A stretch of 64,000 nt of DNA from AC-32 sp963766375 (GTDB lineage: Bacteria > Actinomycetota > Thermoleophilia > Gaiellales > Gaiellaceae): assembly GCA_963766375.1 (NCBI GenBank), contig CAVXZG010000008.1, positions 15,443-79,442 of the forward strand, read 5' to 3'. Made by a program: the position numbers and the translations under genes. Below, in pieces: positions 1 through 7,588 of the stretch; positions within the stretch are counted from its first letter, which is position 1; each line of letters begins with the position of its first letter. The notes under the pieces are model-generated. The model searched no databases. It saw nothing but the letters and a program-made list of their open reading frames with translations, and had not been told where the DNA came from.

Positions 1-472
1 CCAGGCCCTTGCCGGCGAGCTTCGTCCAGAGGCGCGAGCGAGCGATTGTCTTCGGGTGCCACGCGTAGACCTCGCGGCCGATCACGACGACCTGCTCTGA
101 ATCCGCGGCGGCAGCCTCGAGCTCACGCACGACCTTGGCAGCGAGCTTGGCTGACAGGAAGCTCACCTGGTAGCGCTTGGGATCCTTCGCGACGTTCCCG
201 AGCGGGTTGCGCTTCACGATCCTCGCGAGGTCGGCTCGCGTCCGCGCCACGACCGCGATCTCGAGGCCGAAGCGCTTCGCGATCACGCGCTCGCACTTCC
301 GGGCCACGCTCTCGGGCTTCGCGGTGCTCTCGAGCACCACGTTGCCGCTCTGAAGGTACGTCCGCACGTCCTTGAAGCCGGCGTCCTCCAGCGCCTCGCG
401 CAGCTCCCCCATCGCAATCCGGTTGCGGGCGCCGAGATTGATGCCGCGAAGCAGGACGATGTGTCGGGCCAC
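1..472 (-). CDS. DUF1697 family protein, 3' end cut by the window edge
   Basis: About 157 codons are visible and the C-terminus lies outside the window. The start is GTG at 472, giving VARHIVLLRGINLGARNRIA; the R-G-I-N-(L/V)-G motif at the N-terminus and a later QSGNVV motif are the hallmarks of DUF1697, a small alpha/beta family of unknown function. An ATG two bases upstream is in the wrong frame. The gene is separated by only about 35 bases from the end of the VWA-like gene upstream on the same strand. Family assignment is firm; the molecular role is unknown. Confidence 0.85.
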   Translation of the reverse strand, partial: MARHIVLLRGINLGARNRIAMGELREALEDAGFKDVRTYLQSGNVVLESTAKPESVARKCERVIAKRFGLEIAVVARTRADLARIVKRNPLGNVAKDPKRYQVSFLSAKLAAKVVRELEAAAADSEQVVVIGREVYAWHPKTIARSRLWTKLAGKGL

Positions 473-507
473 ATCGCGAGGGTACCGCCGTGGCCGCGAT
501 CAGCAGT

Positions 508-1353
508 CTATGGCCCCGACGGTCCCGTCCCGGTCGGTGTCGTTGGCCCTGTCGTCCCCGTTGCTCCCGTTGTGCCGGTCGGCCCGGTCGTCCCCGTCGC
601 GCCGGTTGGCCCGCTCGCTCCCGTCGGCGTCGTAGGGGGCGGAGGTGGAGGCGGTCCGGTAGCCACGTTCCAGGTCACCAGCATCGACCGCCGAACAGCG
701 CGTTGCAGTTGCGCCTTCCGTCCGATCACTCGAATCTTGATGCGAAGGAAACCTAGATCCGCTAGTTGCTTCCTGATTGCAGCGAGCTGTCCGTTCAGTG
801 ATCCGAGCCAGAAGAAGTTCACGCTCAGCTCGCTTCCGAGCCCAAGACTGGGAGGCAACGGTGACGCGCAGCTACCTCTTGCGTCGGAGACAAAGACGGC
901 AATGAGCTTTTGCGAACTGTCCTCAATCTTGTCTTTGCTCGACAGATCGTTAGTGGCAGAGCTAATTGCCGTCATGTAGCTGGATCGGTTGGCTTGCTGC
1001 AGATTTCCGAACACGTCTCTGAAACGCGTTGCGTTGTTCGTGTGGAAGTCGACCGTCGGCGCTACATACGTCTCCTCGCAGCCACGCGCGACGAGTCGGA
1101 GGGATGTAGGGATGCCCGGGAGCAAGGAGACGCTGCGAATGATGCTGTCCTCCGCCGCCGCGAGCCTCGTCAAGTTGCCGAGCGGCTTTCGCATCGCGGG
1201 CGAGATATCCAGGATAAAGACCGCGCTCATGCGCGGCGTCTTTGGATTCGGGAGGAGGTTTCTGATTCCCAGGACGATCCCGACCGTCACACTGATGAGG
1301 CCGAGCAGCGTCGCTAGTCCCGAGAGGAAGGATTTGGGCTTCCAGAGCTTCAA
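508..1353 (-). CDS. membrane-anchored VWA-like protein with a collagen-like C-terminal tail
   Basis: 281 aa. Residues about 10-30 form one hydrophobic segment. It is followed by a domain starting SAVFILDISPAM, which looks like the first strand of a von Willebrand A fold with a degenerate MIDAS (D49-x-S51-x-A53 instead of DxSxS). Another strand, LIAVFVSDARGSC, follows further on. After a poly-proline linker (about 233-244) come nine Gly-X-Y triplets (GAS, GPT, GAT, GTT and so on), then broken repeats to the end, as in bacterial collagen-like proteins. The protein is probably exposed outside the cell and held by the N-terminal helix. Base composition over about 660-1330 is visibly more AT-rich than the neighbours, which suggests acquisition. 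The VWA call is an inference from two strands only; no specific function is proposed. Confidence 0.6.
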   Translation of the reverse strand: MKLWKPKSFLSGLATLLGLISVTVGIVLGIRNLLPNPKTPRMSAVFILDISPAMRKPLGNLTRLAAAEDSIIRSVSLLPGIPTSLRLVARGCEETYVAPTVDFHTNNATRFRDVFGNLQQANRSSYMTAISSATNDLSSKDKIEDSSQKLIAVFVSDARGSCASPLPPSLGLGSELSVNFFWLGSLNGQLAAIRKQLADLGFLRIKIRVIGRKAQLQRAVRRSMLVTWNVATGPPPPPPPTTPTGASGPTGATGTTGPTGTTGATGTTGPTTPTGTGPSGP

Positions 1354-1547
1354 CTGCGAGCCGCTCCACCTCGATGTAGCTGCTCGCCCGACTTTGACTC
1401 CGCCGCAGGAAAGCCGAGGCGGGCCGGGTTGTCAGTTGTCCTCAGGCTACGACGTACGAAAAACCGCGTCAATGGGCCGCTCCCCGAAACGGGGGGTTTC
1501 GCGACTAGGCTCCTGAGCGTGACCGGCCGAGCATTCGAGACTGCGCG

Positions 1548-1639
1548 AATCGCGTTGATGCCGAACGCGTGGACGTCAAAGTGGAGCCGTACCGGCGACC
1601 AGCCGTCCGGGCGCTCCAGATCGTCGCCGAGATCGTCAC
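1548..1639 (-). pseudogene. truncated N-terminus of a cupin-like protein
   Basis: A GTG at 1639 overlaps the monooxygenase stop (GTGA). After one frame change near 1628 the text reads LGDDLERPDGWSPVRLHF, then DVHAFGINA. This matches the conserved N-terminal region (W-x-P-V-R ... AFGINA) of small actinobacterial cupin proteins. After INA the similarity stops and the frame runs on through unrelated sequence to a stop near 1355, where the VWA-like gene begins. The cupin barrel with its metal-binding histidines is absent. It looks like the stump of a gene once coupled to the monooxygenase. Identification rests on memory of the family motif. Confidence 0.45.
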
Positions 1640-2749
1640 CGCTTCCTGAGTTGCTGCGACGCGAGGTGCTTGGCGATGCGCCGCGCGTCGCGCCCGACGC
1701 CGCCGACGTTCTCCGACGTGAACGCGTGTAGGAAGTCCAGGCCGACGAAGTAGAGGCCCGGTTCGGAGGCGACGCCGCTCTCGTGCACCGGGCTGCCTCC
1801 CTCGAAGACGGGCAGGTCGATCCAGCTGAAGTCCTGCCGGAAGCCCGTGCACCAGATGACGTTCGCGACGTCCATCACGCGTCCGTCCTCGAGCGCCGGC
1901 AGCCCGTCCTGCACGCCGACCGTCCTCGGCACCGACTCGACGCCGGCCTTGCGGAGATCGTTCGTCTTGACCCGGATCCGCGGCGCGCCGCTCGAGATGA
2001 CGTGCGGCTGCATCTTGCGACCGAGCGGCGTCCTCACCGTGAGCACGCGCGACGCGACGAACCAGAGCACCGGCAGGACGAGACGCCTCAGCGGGCTCTC
2101 GATGCGAAACGGCACCTGTCCTTTGTCGGGGCCCGAGAGCCAGGTCTCGGTGCGTTGCGGACGTCTCCATCGCGATGTCCGCCCCGGAGTTGCCGGCGCC
2201 GACGAGGAGCACGCCGCCCGGCCGAAGCTGGGAGGGATCGCGGTAGTCGCTGGAGTGCATCTGCACGATGCGCGGGTCGAGCTCGGATGCGAAGTCGGGC
2301 ACGGACGGCTTTCCGTAGAAGCCGGTCGCGACGACGACCCGATCGGCCACGAAGCGCCGCCCGCCGGACTCGACGAGGTAGCGATCGCCGACCTTCGTCA
2401 GCCGGTCGACGGTCATCCCGAGCCGCACGGGAAGTTCGAACCGCTCCGCGTAGGCCTCGAGGTAGTCGGCCGTCTCGCGCGCGGTCGGATACGACCAGGC
2501 CGGGGCCGGAAACGCCCAGCCGGGCAAGCCGTCGTACCGCGCAGGGGTGAACAGGCGGAGCGAGCTCCACGTGCGGGTTCGCCAGGAGCCGCCGATCTGC
2601 TCGTTTGCATCCAGGATCACGAACGACCCGCCGCCCTTCTTCAGGTAGTACCCGACGGCGAGTCCGGCCTGGCCGCCGCCGATGACGATCGTCTCGAACT
2701 CCTCGACGCTCGCCGCGGGTGTTTCGATCGCTGCCTCCTGCGTGGCCAT
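1636..2749 (-). CDS. FAD/NADPH-dependent flavin monooxygenase (CzcO-like), one frameshift
   Basis: About 370 aa once joined. The N-terminus has the FAD-binding motif GGGQAG (residues 24-29), then GGSWRTR, and a second dinucleotide motif GAGNSG for NADPH, as in the CzcO/flavin-containing monooxygenase group. The frame changes near 2145-2151 (ATHR then TWLSGPDKGQVPFR), and the C-terminal half continues in the other frame through VIWCTGFRQDFSWID to the stop at 1636. Substrate is unknown; relatives oxidise organic substrates or are annotated as putative flavoproteins. The LuxR-type regulator gene lies about 120 bases upstream on the same strand and may control it. Confidence 0.85.
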
Positions 2750-2870
2750 GACGTCCTCCTCGGGTCGGGTGAGCTACCCCACGAACCTATGGAGGCACCG
2801 CCGCGCGCGCATCGCGCGGATCCACCATCTTGCTTCGGGACGCGGGTGGTCATTTCTGACCACTCCGGGC

Positions 2871-4508
2871 TCAGACGAGGTCGTGCTCGAAGGCGAAGGC
2901 GCCCGCCGCGGTGCGCGAGGGAACGCCGAGCTTCCTGAAGATGTTCTGCACGTGCCGGGCCACGGTGTGCTCGCTGATGACGAGCTCAGAGGCGATTTCC
3001 CGGTTGCTCTTGCCGGTGGCGACCAGGCGCAGGACTTCGAGCTCGCGAGCCGTCAGCCCGTGCGGGTCGGCGACGGTTCCGGTGGACGAGTCGATCGAGA
3101 CCAGGTCGGGCCGAGCTCCCAGCTCCTCGAAGGTTCTCCGGGCCGCGTCTAGCTCGAGTGCGAACGCTTCCTCGTCGCCGAGCGCCTTGCAGGCCCGCCC
3201 CACGAGCAGACGGGCGCGTGCCGCCTCGTACGGAGCTTCGAGCTCCTGCCACATCCGAGCCGCCCGCCGGAGGCTGACGAGCGCCCTGCGCGCATCGCCG
3301 GCCGCGAGCTCGACTGCTCCACGAGCCTGCGCGAGCTGGGCGTGCAGCAGTTCGCTGTCGCATTGCGCAGCGACTTCCTCGAGCTGGTCGCACGCTCGCC
3401 GGGCTTCCTCGACGTCGCCGACGGCGAGCAGGATCTCGACATAGGCCGGCAGCAGGCTCGCCCGCCTGAGGCCGTCGGCCGTCTCACCGACTACGCGACG
3501 GATCGCCGCGGCCGCGGCATCGGCGTTTCCCTGAGCCAGCCGCAGCAACGCCAGGCCGGGCTGCGGCTCCAGGCCGAGCAGGCTCGCCTTTCCGTACGCC
3601 TCCTCAGCCTCCGTGAACTCGCCTCGGAGGCGGTAGACCTCACCTTGCAGGTAGCGGGCTTTGCCCGCGGCGGCCTGGTTCATCGACTTTTCGAACCGGC
3701 GGTTCGCGCGCTCGGCCTCATCGAGTGCGTCCGGCCAAGCCCCCTGCAGCTGCATCAGCTGAGCGCGGTGGACCAGGCAGCGGCCGGTGAACGCCAGCAG
3801 GTCGGGCTGTCCCTCACACCAGCGCGTCAGAACCGCCGTCCACTCCCTGGCGCGGCGCAGTTCGTAGACCTCTTCGCAGGCGAGGATCACGCCGCAGTAC
3901 ACGATTCCAGTGACGATCGGCGAAAGCTCTCCTGTGGTGGCGGCAACCATCGCCTCGTCCAGCAGGCCGAGCCCCTCCCTGACACGGCCTCCTCTGACGA
4001 GAACCTCGCCCTGCGTGTCTACAGCGAGCGCGAGGAGGTCTTTGTCCCCGAAGCGCTCGCCGATTTCGGCCGCGGTCGCGGCGGTCGCAAACGCGCCTTC
4101 GTAGTCACCCGTCGCCTCGTGCTCGAAGACGACCGGTAGCAGCAGGTAGCCTCGCTCGGCGCAATCACCCTCCGGCTCGAGCAGGCGCTGGGCGCGGCCG
4201 AGCCAGCCCGTGGCTGGGCCCATCTCTCCGCGGAGCGCGAGATTGATGCCGATCCAGAAGGCGCAACGCGCCGCGGGCCTCAGCTCGCCCGACTCCTCGT
4301 ACTCGTGGCAGGCCCGCTCGAAAATCCGCATCCACTCGTCCTCGTGGCCGAGCATGTAGGCGGAGATCCCGAACAGCACGAGATCCTCCGGCCCCAGCGG
4401 CTCGAGCCCGTCGGCGCGAGCCAGCGACTCGTAGGCCGTGGCCCACGCCGAGCTTGCGTAGGACTCGCGGCCTAGCTCGAGCTCATGGCTGGCACTCGAG
4501 GGACGCAA
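2871..4508 (-). CDS. LuxR-family transcriptional regulator with TPR-like repeats
   Basis: 545 aa, intact. Most of the protein is alanine- and leucine-rich helical repeats of TPR type, for example ARYLQGEVYRLRGEFTEAEE around the middle. The C-terminal 65 residues (481-545) form a LuxR/GerE helix-turn-helix: LTARELEVLRLVATGKSNRE followed by EHTVARHVQNIFRKLGV. There is no N-terminal ATPase, so this is the short, TPR-only kind. It follows the VOC gene by 18 bases and precedes the monooxygenase gene, so all three could be one transcription unit. Effector and targets are unknown. Confidence 0.85.
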   Translation of the reverse strand: MRPSSASHELELGRESYASSAWATAYESLARADGLEPLGPEDLVLFGISAYMLGHEDEWMRIFERACHEYEESGELRPAARCAFWIGINLALRGEMGPATGWLGRAQRLLEPEGDCAERGYLLLPVVFEHEATGDYEGAFATAATAAEIGERFGDKDLLALAVDTQGEVLVRGGRVREGLGLLDEAMVAATTGELSPIVTGIVYCGVILACEEVYELRRAREWTAVLTRWCEGQPDLLAFTGRCLVHRAQLMQLQGAWPDALDEAERANRRFEKSMNQAAAGKARYLQGEVYRLRGEFTEAEEAYGKASLLGLEPQPGLALLRLAQGNADAAAAAIRRVVGETADGLRRASLLPAYVEILLAVGDVEEARRACDQLEEVAAQCDSELLHAQLAQARGAVELAAGDARRALVSLRRAARMWQELEAPYEAARARLLVGRACKALGDEEAFALELDAARRTFEELGARPDLVSIDSSTGTVADPHGLTARELEVLRLVATGKSNREIASELVISEHTVARHVQNIFRKLGVPSRTAAGAFAFEHDLV

Positions 4509-4526
4509 TGTCGGCCAACCGTACTC

Positions 4527-4901
4527 CTACATGTCGTCTTTGACGACGCCGATCACGTGGCCCTCGGGATCGCTGAACTGGCCGAGCTCGACCATGTCCA
4601 TGATCTTCTCCGGGCCCATGATCCTCGTTCCGCCGAGGCTTTCGGCCTTCGCGAGCGCGGCCTCGACGTCCGGAACCGCGACGTAGAACGTGACGTGGCC
4701 TTCGTATCCGGGAGGCCCGCCGGCGATGCCGCCGCCGATGCCGAGATTGCCGTCGGCCGCGAGGTTGCTGTCGCGCGCCACCATCCCGTAGTTCATCTCG
4801 TTGTTGGAGTCGATCTCCCAGTCGAAGAGCTCGGAGTAGTACTTCCGCAGCTTGTCTCCGTCCTTGCCAATCACCTCGAAGTGGACTACCGGCTGACCCA
4901 T
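4527..4901 (-). CDS. VOC (glyoxalase/bleomycin-resistance fold) family protein
   Basis: 124 aa. It starts MGQPVVHFEVIGKDGDKLRK and continues YYSELFDW, the typical first beta-alpha unit of a single-chain VOC protein. A second module contains VTFYVAVPDVEAALAKAESL and ends FSDPEGHVIGVVK. Conserved H7 and a late glutamate before GHVIG are candidate metal ligands. VOC proteins include lyases, dioxygenases and drug-binding proteins, so the reaction cannot be named. It is divergent from the membrane protein gene at 5016. Confidence 0.85.
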   Translation of the reverse strand: MGQPVVHFEVIGKDGDKLRKYYSELFDWEIDSNNEMNYGMVARDSNLAADGNLGIGGGIAGGPPGYEGHVTFYVAVPDVEAALAKAESLGGTRIMGPEKIMDMVELGQFSDPEGHVIGVVKDDM

Positions 4902-5015
4902 GGTCTCTCCCTTTCGCTCGATAACGAGAACCTAGCCCTTAGACCGCCGCTCGGCGAAAAACTCATCGCTCATCGGCTTAGGATCGTCGTGTGCTCATGG
5001 GGCGCCGCTTTCACC

Positions 5016-5906
5016 ATGCGGGCCTGGCCGAAGCTCTGGGTCGTCTGGCTCCTGTTCGGCCTGAGCGCCGTCGCGGTCTTCGAGACCTACTGGCGCATCC
5101 CGCCGCAGGACCTGTGGAAGGTCACGAACACGGGCTTCGTCGGCGGAGCCGGTCGCGCATTCGTCTTCATCAGCTTCTCGGCCGCCCTCGCCGCGGTCGC
5201 GGTGCTGGCGATCGTCTCCGATCGGCTCGAGGATCGTCGCGCCGACCTCGTCGCGCTCGTCTCGCTCGTCCTCTGCGCGACGGTCGCCTACCCCGGCGTC
5301 CAGACCGAGAGCCACCTCGATCCGAAGTGGTCGAACACCTTCGCCGTCGTCGGGGTCGTGCTCGCCGTCGCGTTGACCGTCTGGGCTACTCGCAGCGGAC
5401 GGCCTGAGCGGGTGCGGACGAGCCTGGCAGGCGACCGTGCCAGGCTGGTCGTGGGCGGCGTCTCGCTGTTCTTCGCCGCGCCGTACATCGCGGCGGAGCT
5501 CGGGTTCTTCCTGGACGGCGTCCCGGTGCTCGGCTGGATCTTCCAGACCGGCAAGATCACGCCCGAGCCGGGCTCCGGCGACTTGCACGCCGCCGTCCAC
5601 CACGGGCACCACCACGGGATGGACGGCTTTCTCCTCGCCGCGACGGCGCTGCTGCTGTCACGCCAGCTCGGTGGCATCCGCCGGCCCGTGCAACGGACGC
5701 TGACCGCTGCCTACCTCTCGCTGATGCTCGTCTATGGCCTGACCAACCAGGCCCAGGATCTCTGGACCGAGCAGATCGTCAAGCGCGGCTGGACGAGCTG
5801 GGAGATTCCGAACGTCCTCCATCCGTCTGCCTCGGCGGCGTGGGCCGCGATGGTCGCGGTCGCGGCGGTCTTCTACTTCGCGTTCTTCAGCTCACGTAGC
5901 CGATGA
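5016..5906 (+). CDS. multi-pass membrane protein with a histidine cluster, function unknown
   Basis: 296 aa from the ATG at 5016; a GTG at 4989 is possible but gives a non-hydrophobic lead. About seven hydrophobic segments are visible, beginning LWVVWLLFGLSAVAVF. Between the fifth and sixth lies LHAAVHHGHHHGMDG, six histidines in nine residues, followed by another helix. Such a loop could bind a metal, but no known family was recognised. The upstream intergenic region is shared with the divergent VOC gene. Start choice and function are uncertain; the coding call is firm from length, codon pattern and consistent helices. Confidence 0.7.
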   Translation: MRAWPKLWVVWLLFGLSAVAVFETYWRIPPQDLWKVTNTGFVGGAGRAFVFISFSAALAAVAVLAIVSDRLEDRRADLVALVSLVLCATVAYPGVQTESHLDPKWSNTFAVVGVVLAVALTVWATRSGRPERVRTSLAGDRARLVVGGVSLFFAAPYIAAELGFFLDGVPVLGWIFQTGKITPEPGSGDLHAAVHHGHHHGMDGFLLAATALLLSRQLGGIRRPVQRTLTAAYLSLMLVYGLTNQAQDLWTEQIVKRGWTSWEIPNVLHPSASAAWAAMVAVAAVFYFAFFSSRSR

Positions 5907-5919
5907 GCGCGGAGCCCCG

Positions 5920-6192
5920 CTACGCGGCAGCGAAGCGTTCAGCAGCTCGAGCCCGCTTGCGCTCGGCTTCGACCTCGCGGTCCTTCGGGGCCGCGTTGGT
6001 CACGAGCGCGCCGATCAGCCGCCGGGTCGCCTCGGCGACCTCGTCGACCGCAAGCGCGAACGCTTCCTCGTTCGCCTGCGAGGGCTTGGTGAAGCCGCTG
6101 ATCTTGCGCACGTACTGGAGCGAGGCGTCCCGCACCTCGTCGTCGGTCGCGGGAGGCTCGAAGTTGAAGAGCGTGTGGATGTTTCGGCACAT
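5920..6192 (-). CDS. DUF2277 family protein
   Basis: 90 aa. It starts MCRNIHTLFNFEPPATDDEV and has the central YVRKISGFTKPS and NEEAFALAVDEVAEATRRL stretches that define DUF2277, at the usual family length. It is a small, soluble, helical protein of unknown function, common in Actinobacteria. It is convergent with the membrane protein gene, with only 13 bases between stops. Confidence 0.9.
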   Translation of the reverse strand: MCRNIHTLFNFEPPATDDEVRDASLQYVRKISGFTKPSQANEEAFALAVDEVAEATRRLIGALVTNAAPKDREVEAERKRARAAERFAAA

Positions 6193-6205
6193 GGGCCTAC
6201 TGTAG

Positions 6206-6895
6206 CTAGGAGCGGTGTACGCCCATCGCGATGCTCGCGACGTAAGCGCTGCCGCTCTTGCGCACGCTCAGGAGCGAGCGCTTGCCGCCCTGGGCGAAGA
6301 CGAAGTCGTTCCCGTTGCGGGTCGTGCGCCTCCCGCGCCGGCTGTACGGCTTGCGGCGGAAGACCTTGTCGGTGACCGCGTCCGGGAAGTAGAGCTGGCC
6401 CGTGTGGACGACTCTCCCGCCGACGTGCACCTTCACGTGGATGTGCACGGTGCGGCCCTGGTACCAACCTGGCCAGACCGAGCGGAAGCGCGCCAGGCCG
6501 GTCGCGTCGGTCTTCTGGATCCCGCGCATGAAGGTGCGGTTGCCCGAGCCCGAGCCGAAGCCCGAGTAGACGCCGAGCGCGTCCGCGTGCCAGATGTCCA
6601 CCGCGGCGCCCTTGATCGGCTTGCAGGTCGAGGCGTCCACGACGCGCAGCCGCAGGAGCAGCGGCACGCCCGGCCGGCCCTCCGTGATGTCGCGGCGCAG
6701 CTTCTCGCCGTCGATGTAGTACGGGCCTTCCGTCTGCTCGGGTGAGAGCACGCACGTGAGCTGGCCGGAGGCGACGGCGTCCGGGCCCGCTCCATCGGCG
6801 CTGTCGAGCCGCAGGCCGCCCACTCCGAGAGCGGCCGCGAAGAACCCACCGAGCCGAAGGAGCGAGCCGCGGCGCGTCAGGCGAAGGTCGTCCAT
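6206..6895 (-). CDS. exported intradiol ring-cleavage dioxygenase-like protein
   Basis: 229 aa. The N-terminus LTRRGSLLRLGGFFAAALGV resembles a Tat signal (twin arginine plus hydrophobic stretch), so the protein is probably exported folded. The catalytic domain has TEGPYYIDGEKLRRDI, then VDIWHADALGVYSGFG, and GWYQGRTVHIHVKV. These carry the two tyrosines and two histidines that bind Fe(III) in intradiol (catechol/protocatechuate-type) dioxygenases. Family members of this exported type are widespread in Actinobacteria, and their substrates are mostly unknown. The promoter contains an 11-bp direct repeat (6915-6936) similar in layout to those before the two-component system. Confidence 0.88.
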   Translation of the reverse strand: MDDLRLTRRGSLLRLGGFFAAALGVGGLRLDSADGAGPDAVASGQLTCVLSPEQTEGPYYIDGEKLRRDITEGRPGVPLLLRLRVVDASTCKPIKGAAVDIWHADALGVYSGFGSGSGNRTFMRGIQKTDATGLARFRSVWPGWYQGRTVHIHVKVHVGGRVVHTGQLYFPDAVTDKVFRRKPYSRRGRRTTRNGNDFVFAQGGKRSLLSVRKSGSAYVASIAMGVHRS

Positions 6896-6914
6896 GCCCC
6901 GACGGTAGCGCTGG

Positions 6915-6936
6915 AGTCTGAGAAATGTTTGAGAAA
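6915..6936 (-). promoter_or_regulatory. 11-bp direct repeat upstream of the dioxygenase, OmpR-type box
   Basis: Read on the minus strand: TTTCTCAAACA then TTTCTCAGACT, two adjacent 11-bp units, the second ending 19 bases before the ATG at 6895. Two 11-bp direct repeats are the usual operator shape for OmpR/PhoB-class response regulators. Which regulator binds is inference. Confidence 0.4.
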
Positions 6937-6970
6937 AACGGCGATTGTTGTGCCTTCATTAACACGCAAT

Positions 6971-7025
6971 CTCCTGGAGCACGTCGGCCCGTAGCACCTG
7001 TGTATCGATCAATCGCTCCAGGAGG
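6971..7025 (+). promoter_or_regulatory. 10-bp inverted repeat covering the ribosome-binding site of the downstream gene
   Basis: CTCCTGGAGC (6971-6980) and GCTCCAGGAG (7015-7024) are perfectly complementary, with a 34-base loop. The second arm contains the Shine-Dalgarno AGGAGG (7020-7025) of the gene at 7034. In RNA the stem would mask the ribosome site. Alternatively, each arm is itself a 9-bp palindrome (CTCC-N-GGAG), so the pair may be a DNA operator spaced 44 bp apart. Confidence 0.4.
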
Positions 7026-7033
7026 TGGTTCAC

Positions 7034-7528
7034 ATGCAGAAGACGGCAAAGATCCGGGGTGGCGTGCTGCTCGCGGCAGCCCTCTTGGTCGGGCTCGTCG
7101 CCGCGATCTACGCCACTCGATCGTCGAGCGCCGGGACTGCGAAGCTTGTCTCGACGGCCCACAACAAGACGCTCGGCAAGACGATCCTCGTCAACAGCAG
7201 AGGCCGGTCGCTCTACTCGCTCAGCGTCGAGCGGCACGGCAGGTTCATCTGCAAGACCTCGGCCTGTCTCTCGATCTGGACGCCTCTCACCGTGCGCAAG
7301 GGCACGAAGCCGACCGGCGTCGCCGGGCTGGGAACGGTCAAGCGGCCCGGCGGCAAGATCCAGGTTGCGTACCGCGGCGCACCGCTCTACACGTTCTCCC
7401 AGGACATGAAGCGTGGGGACGTCAAGGGCAACGGCTTCAAGGACGTCGGCGTATGGCGAGTGGTCGTGGTCTCGAAGGGCAATGCGGCTCCGGCGACGAC
7501 TCCACCGGCGCCCGTCTACCACTACTGA
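7034..7528 (+). CDS. secreted or lipoprotein-like repeat protein (PF03640/COG4315 type)
   Basis: 164 aa from ATG 7034, chosen because a strong AGGAGG lies 8 bases upstream; the in-frame GTG at 7025 overlaps that site. An N-terminal signal-anchor helix (VLLAAALLVGLVAAIYA) leads into two copies of a short module. Copy 1 is LGKTILVNSRGRSLYSLSVE with CKTSACLSIWTPL. Copy 2 is YRGAPLYTFSQDMKRGDVKG with VGVWRVV. This is the 'Y-x4-D' secreted repeat family of unknown function. The module contains a conserved cysteine pair. Confidence 0.82.
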   Translation: MQKTAKIRGGVLLAAALLVGLVAAIYATRSSSAGTAKLVSTAHNKTLGKTILVNSRGRSLYSLSVERHGRFICKTSACLSIWTPLTVRKGTKPTGVAGLGTVKRPGGKIQVAYRGAPLYTFSQDMKRGDVKGNGFKDVGVWRVVVVSKGNAAPATTPPAPVYHY

Positions 7529-7588
7529 GGCTCATCCCGAAGGCGCGACGGCCGTCGGATCCGCGGCCCTCGCGCCTGGCGGATCCTC

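Noticed and set aside
461..979. Plus-strand open frame rich in Pro-Val-Gly repeats
   Set aside because: It is the antisense of the Gly-Thr collagen-like codons of the minus-strand VWA gene; periodic codons create the open frame.
1482..1500. Hairpin CCCCG-AAA-CGGGG followed by GGTTTC
   Set aside because: It could be a terminator near the cupin stump, but the stem is only 5 bp and the T-run is poor, so it is not listed as a feature.
4485..5015. Long N-terminal extension of the histidine-cluster membrane protein
   Set aside because: The extension is antisense to the VOC gene and lacks hydrophobic or family features; the first membrane helix starts just after ATG 5016.
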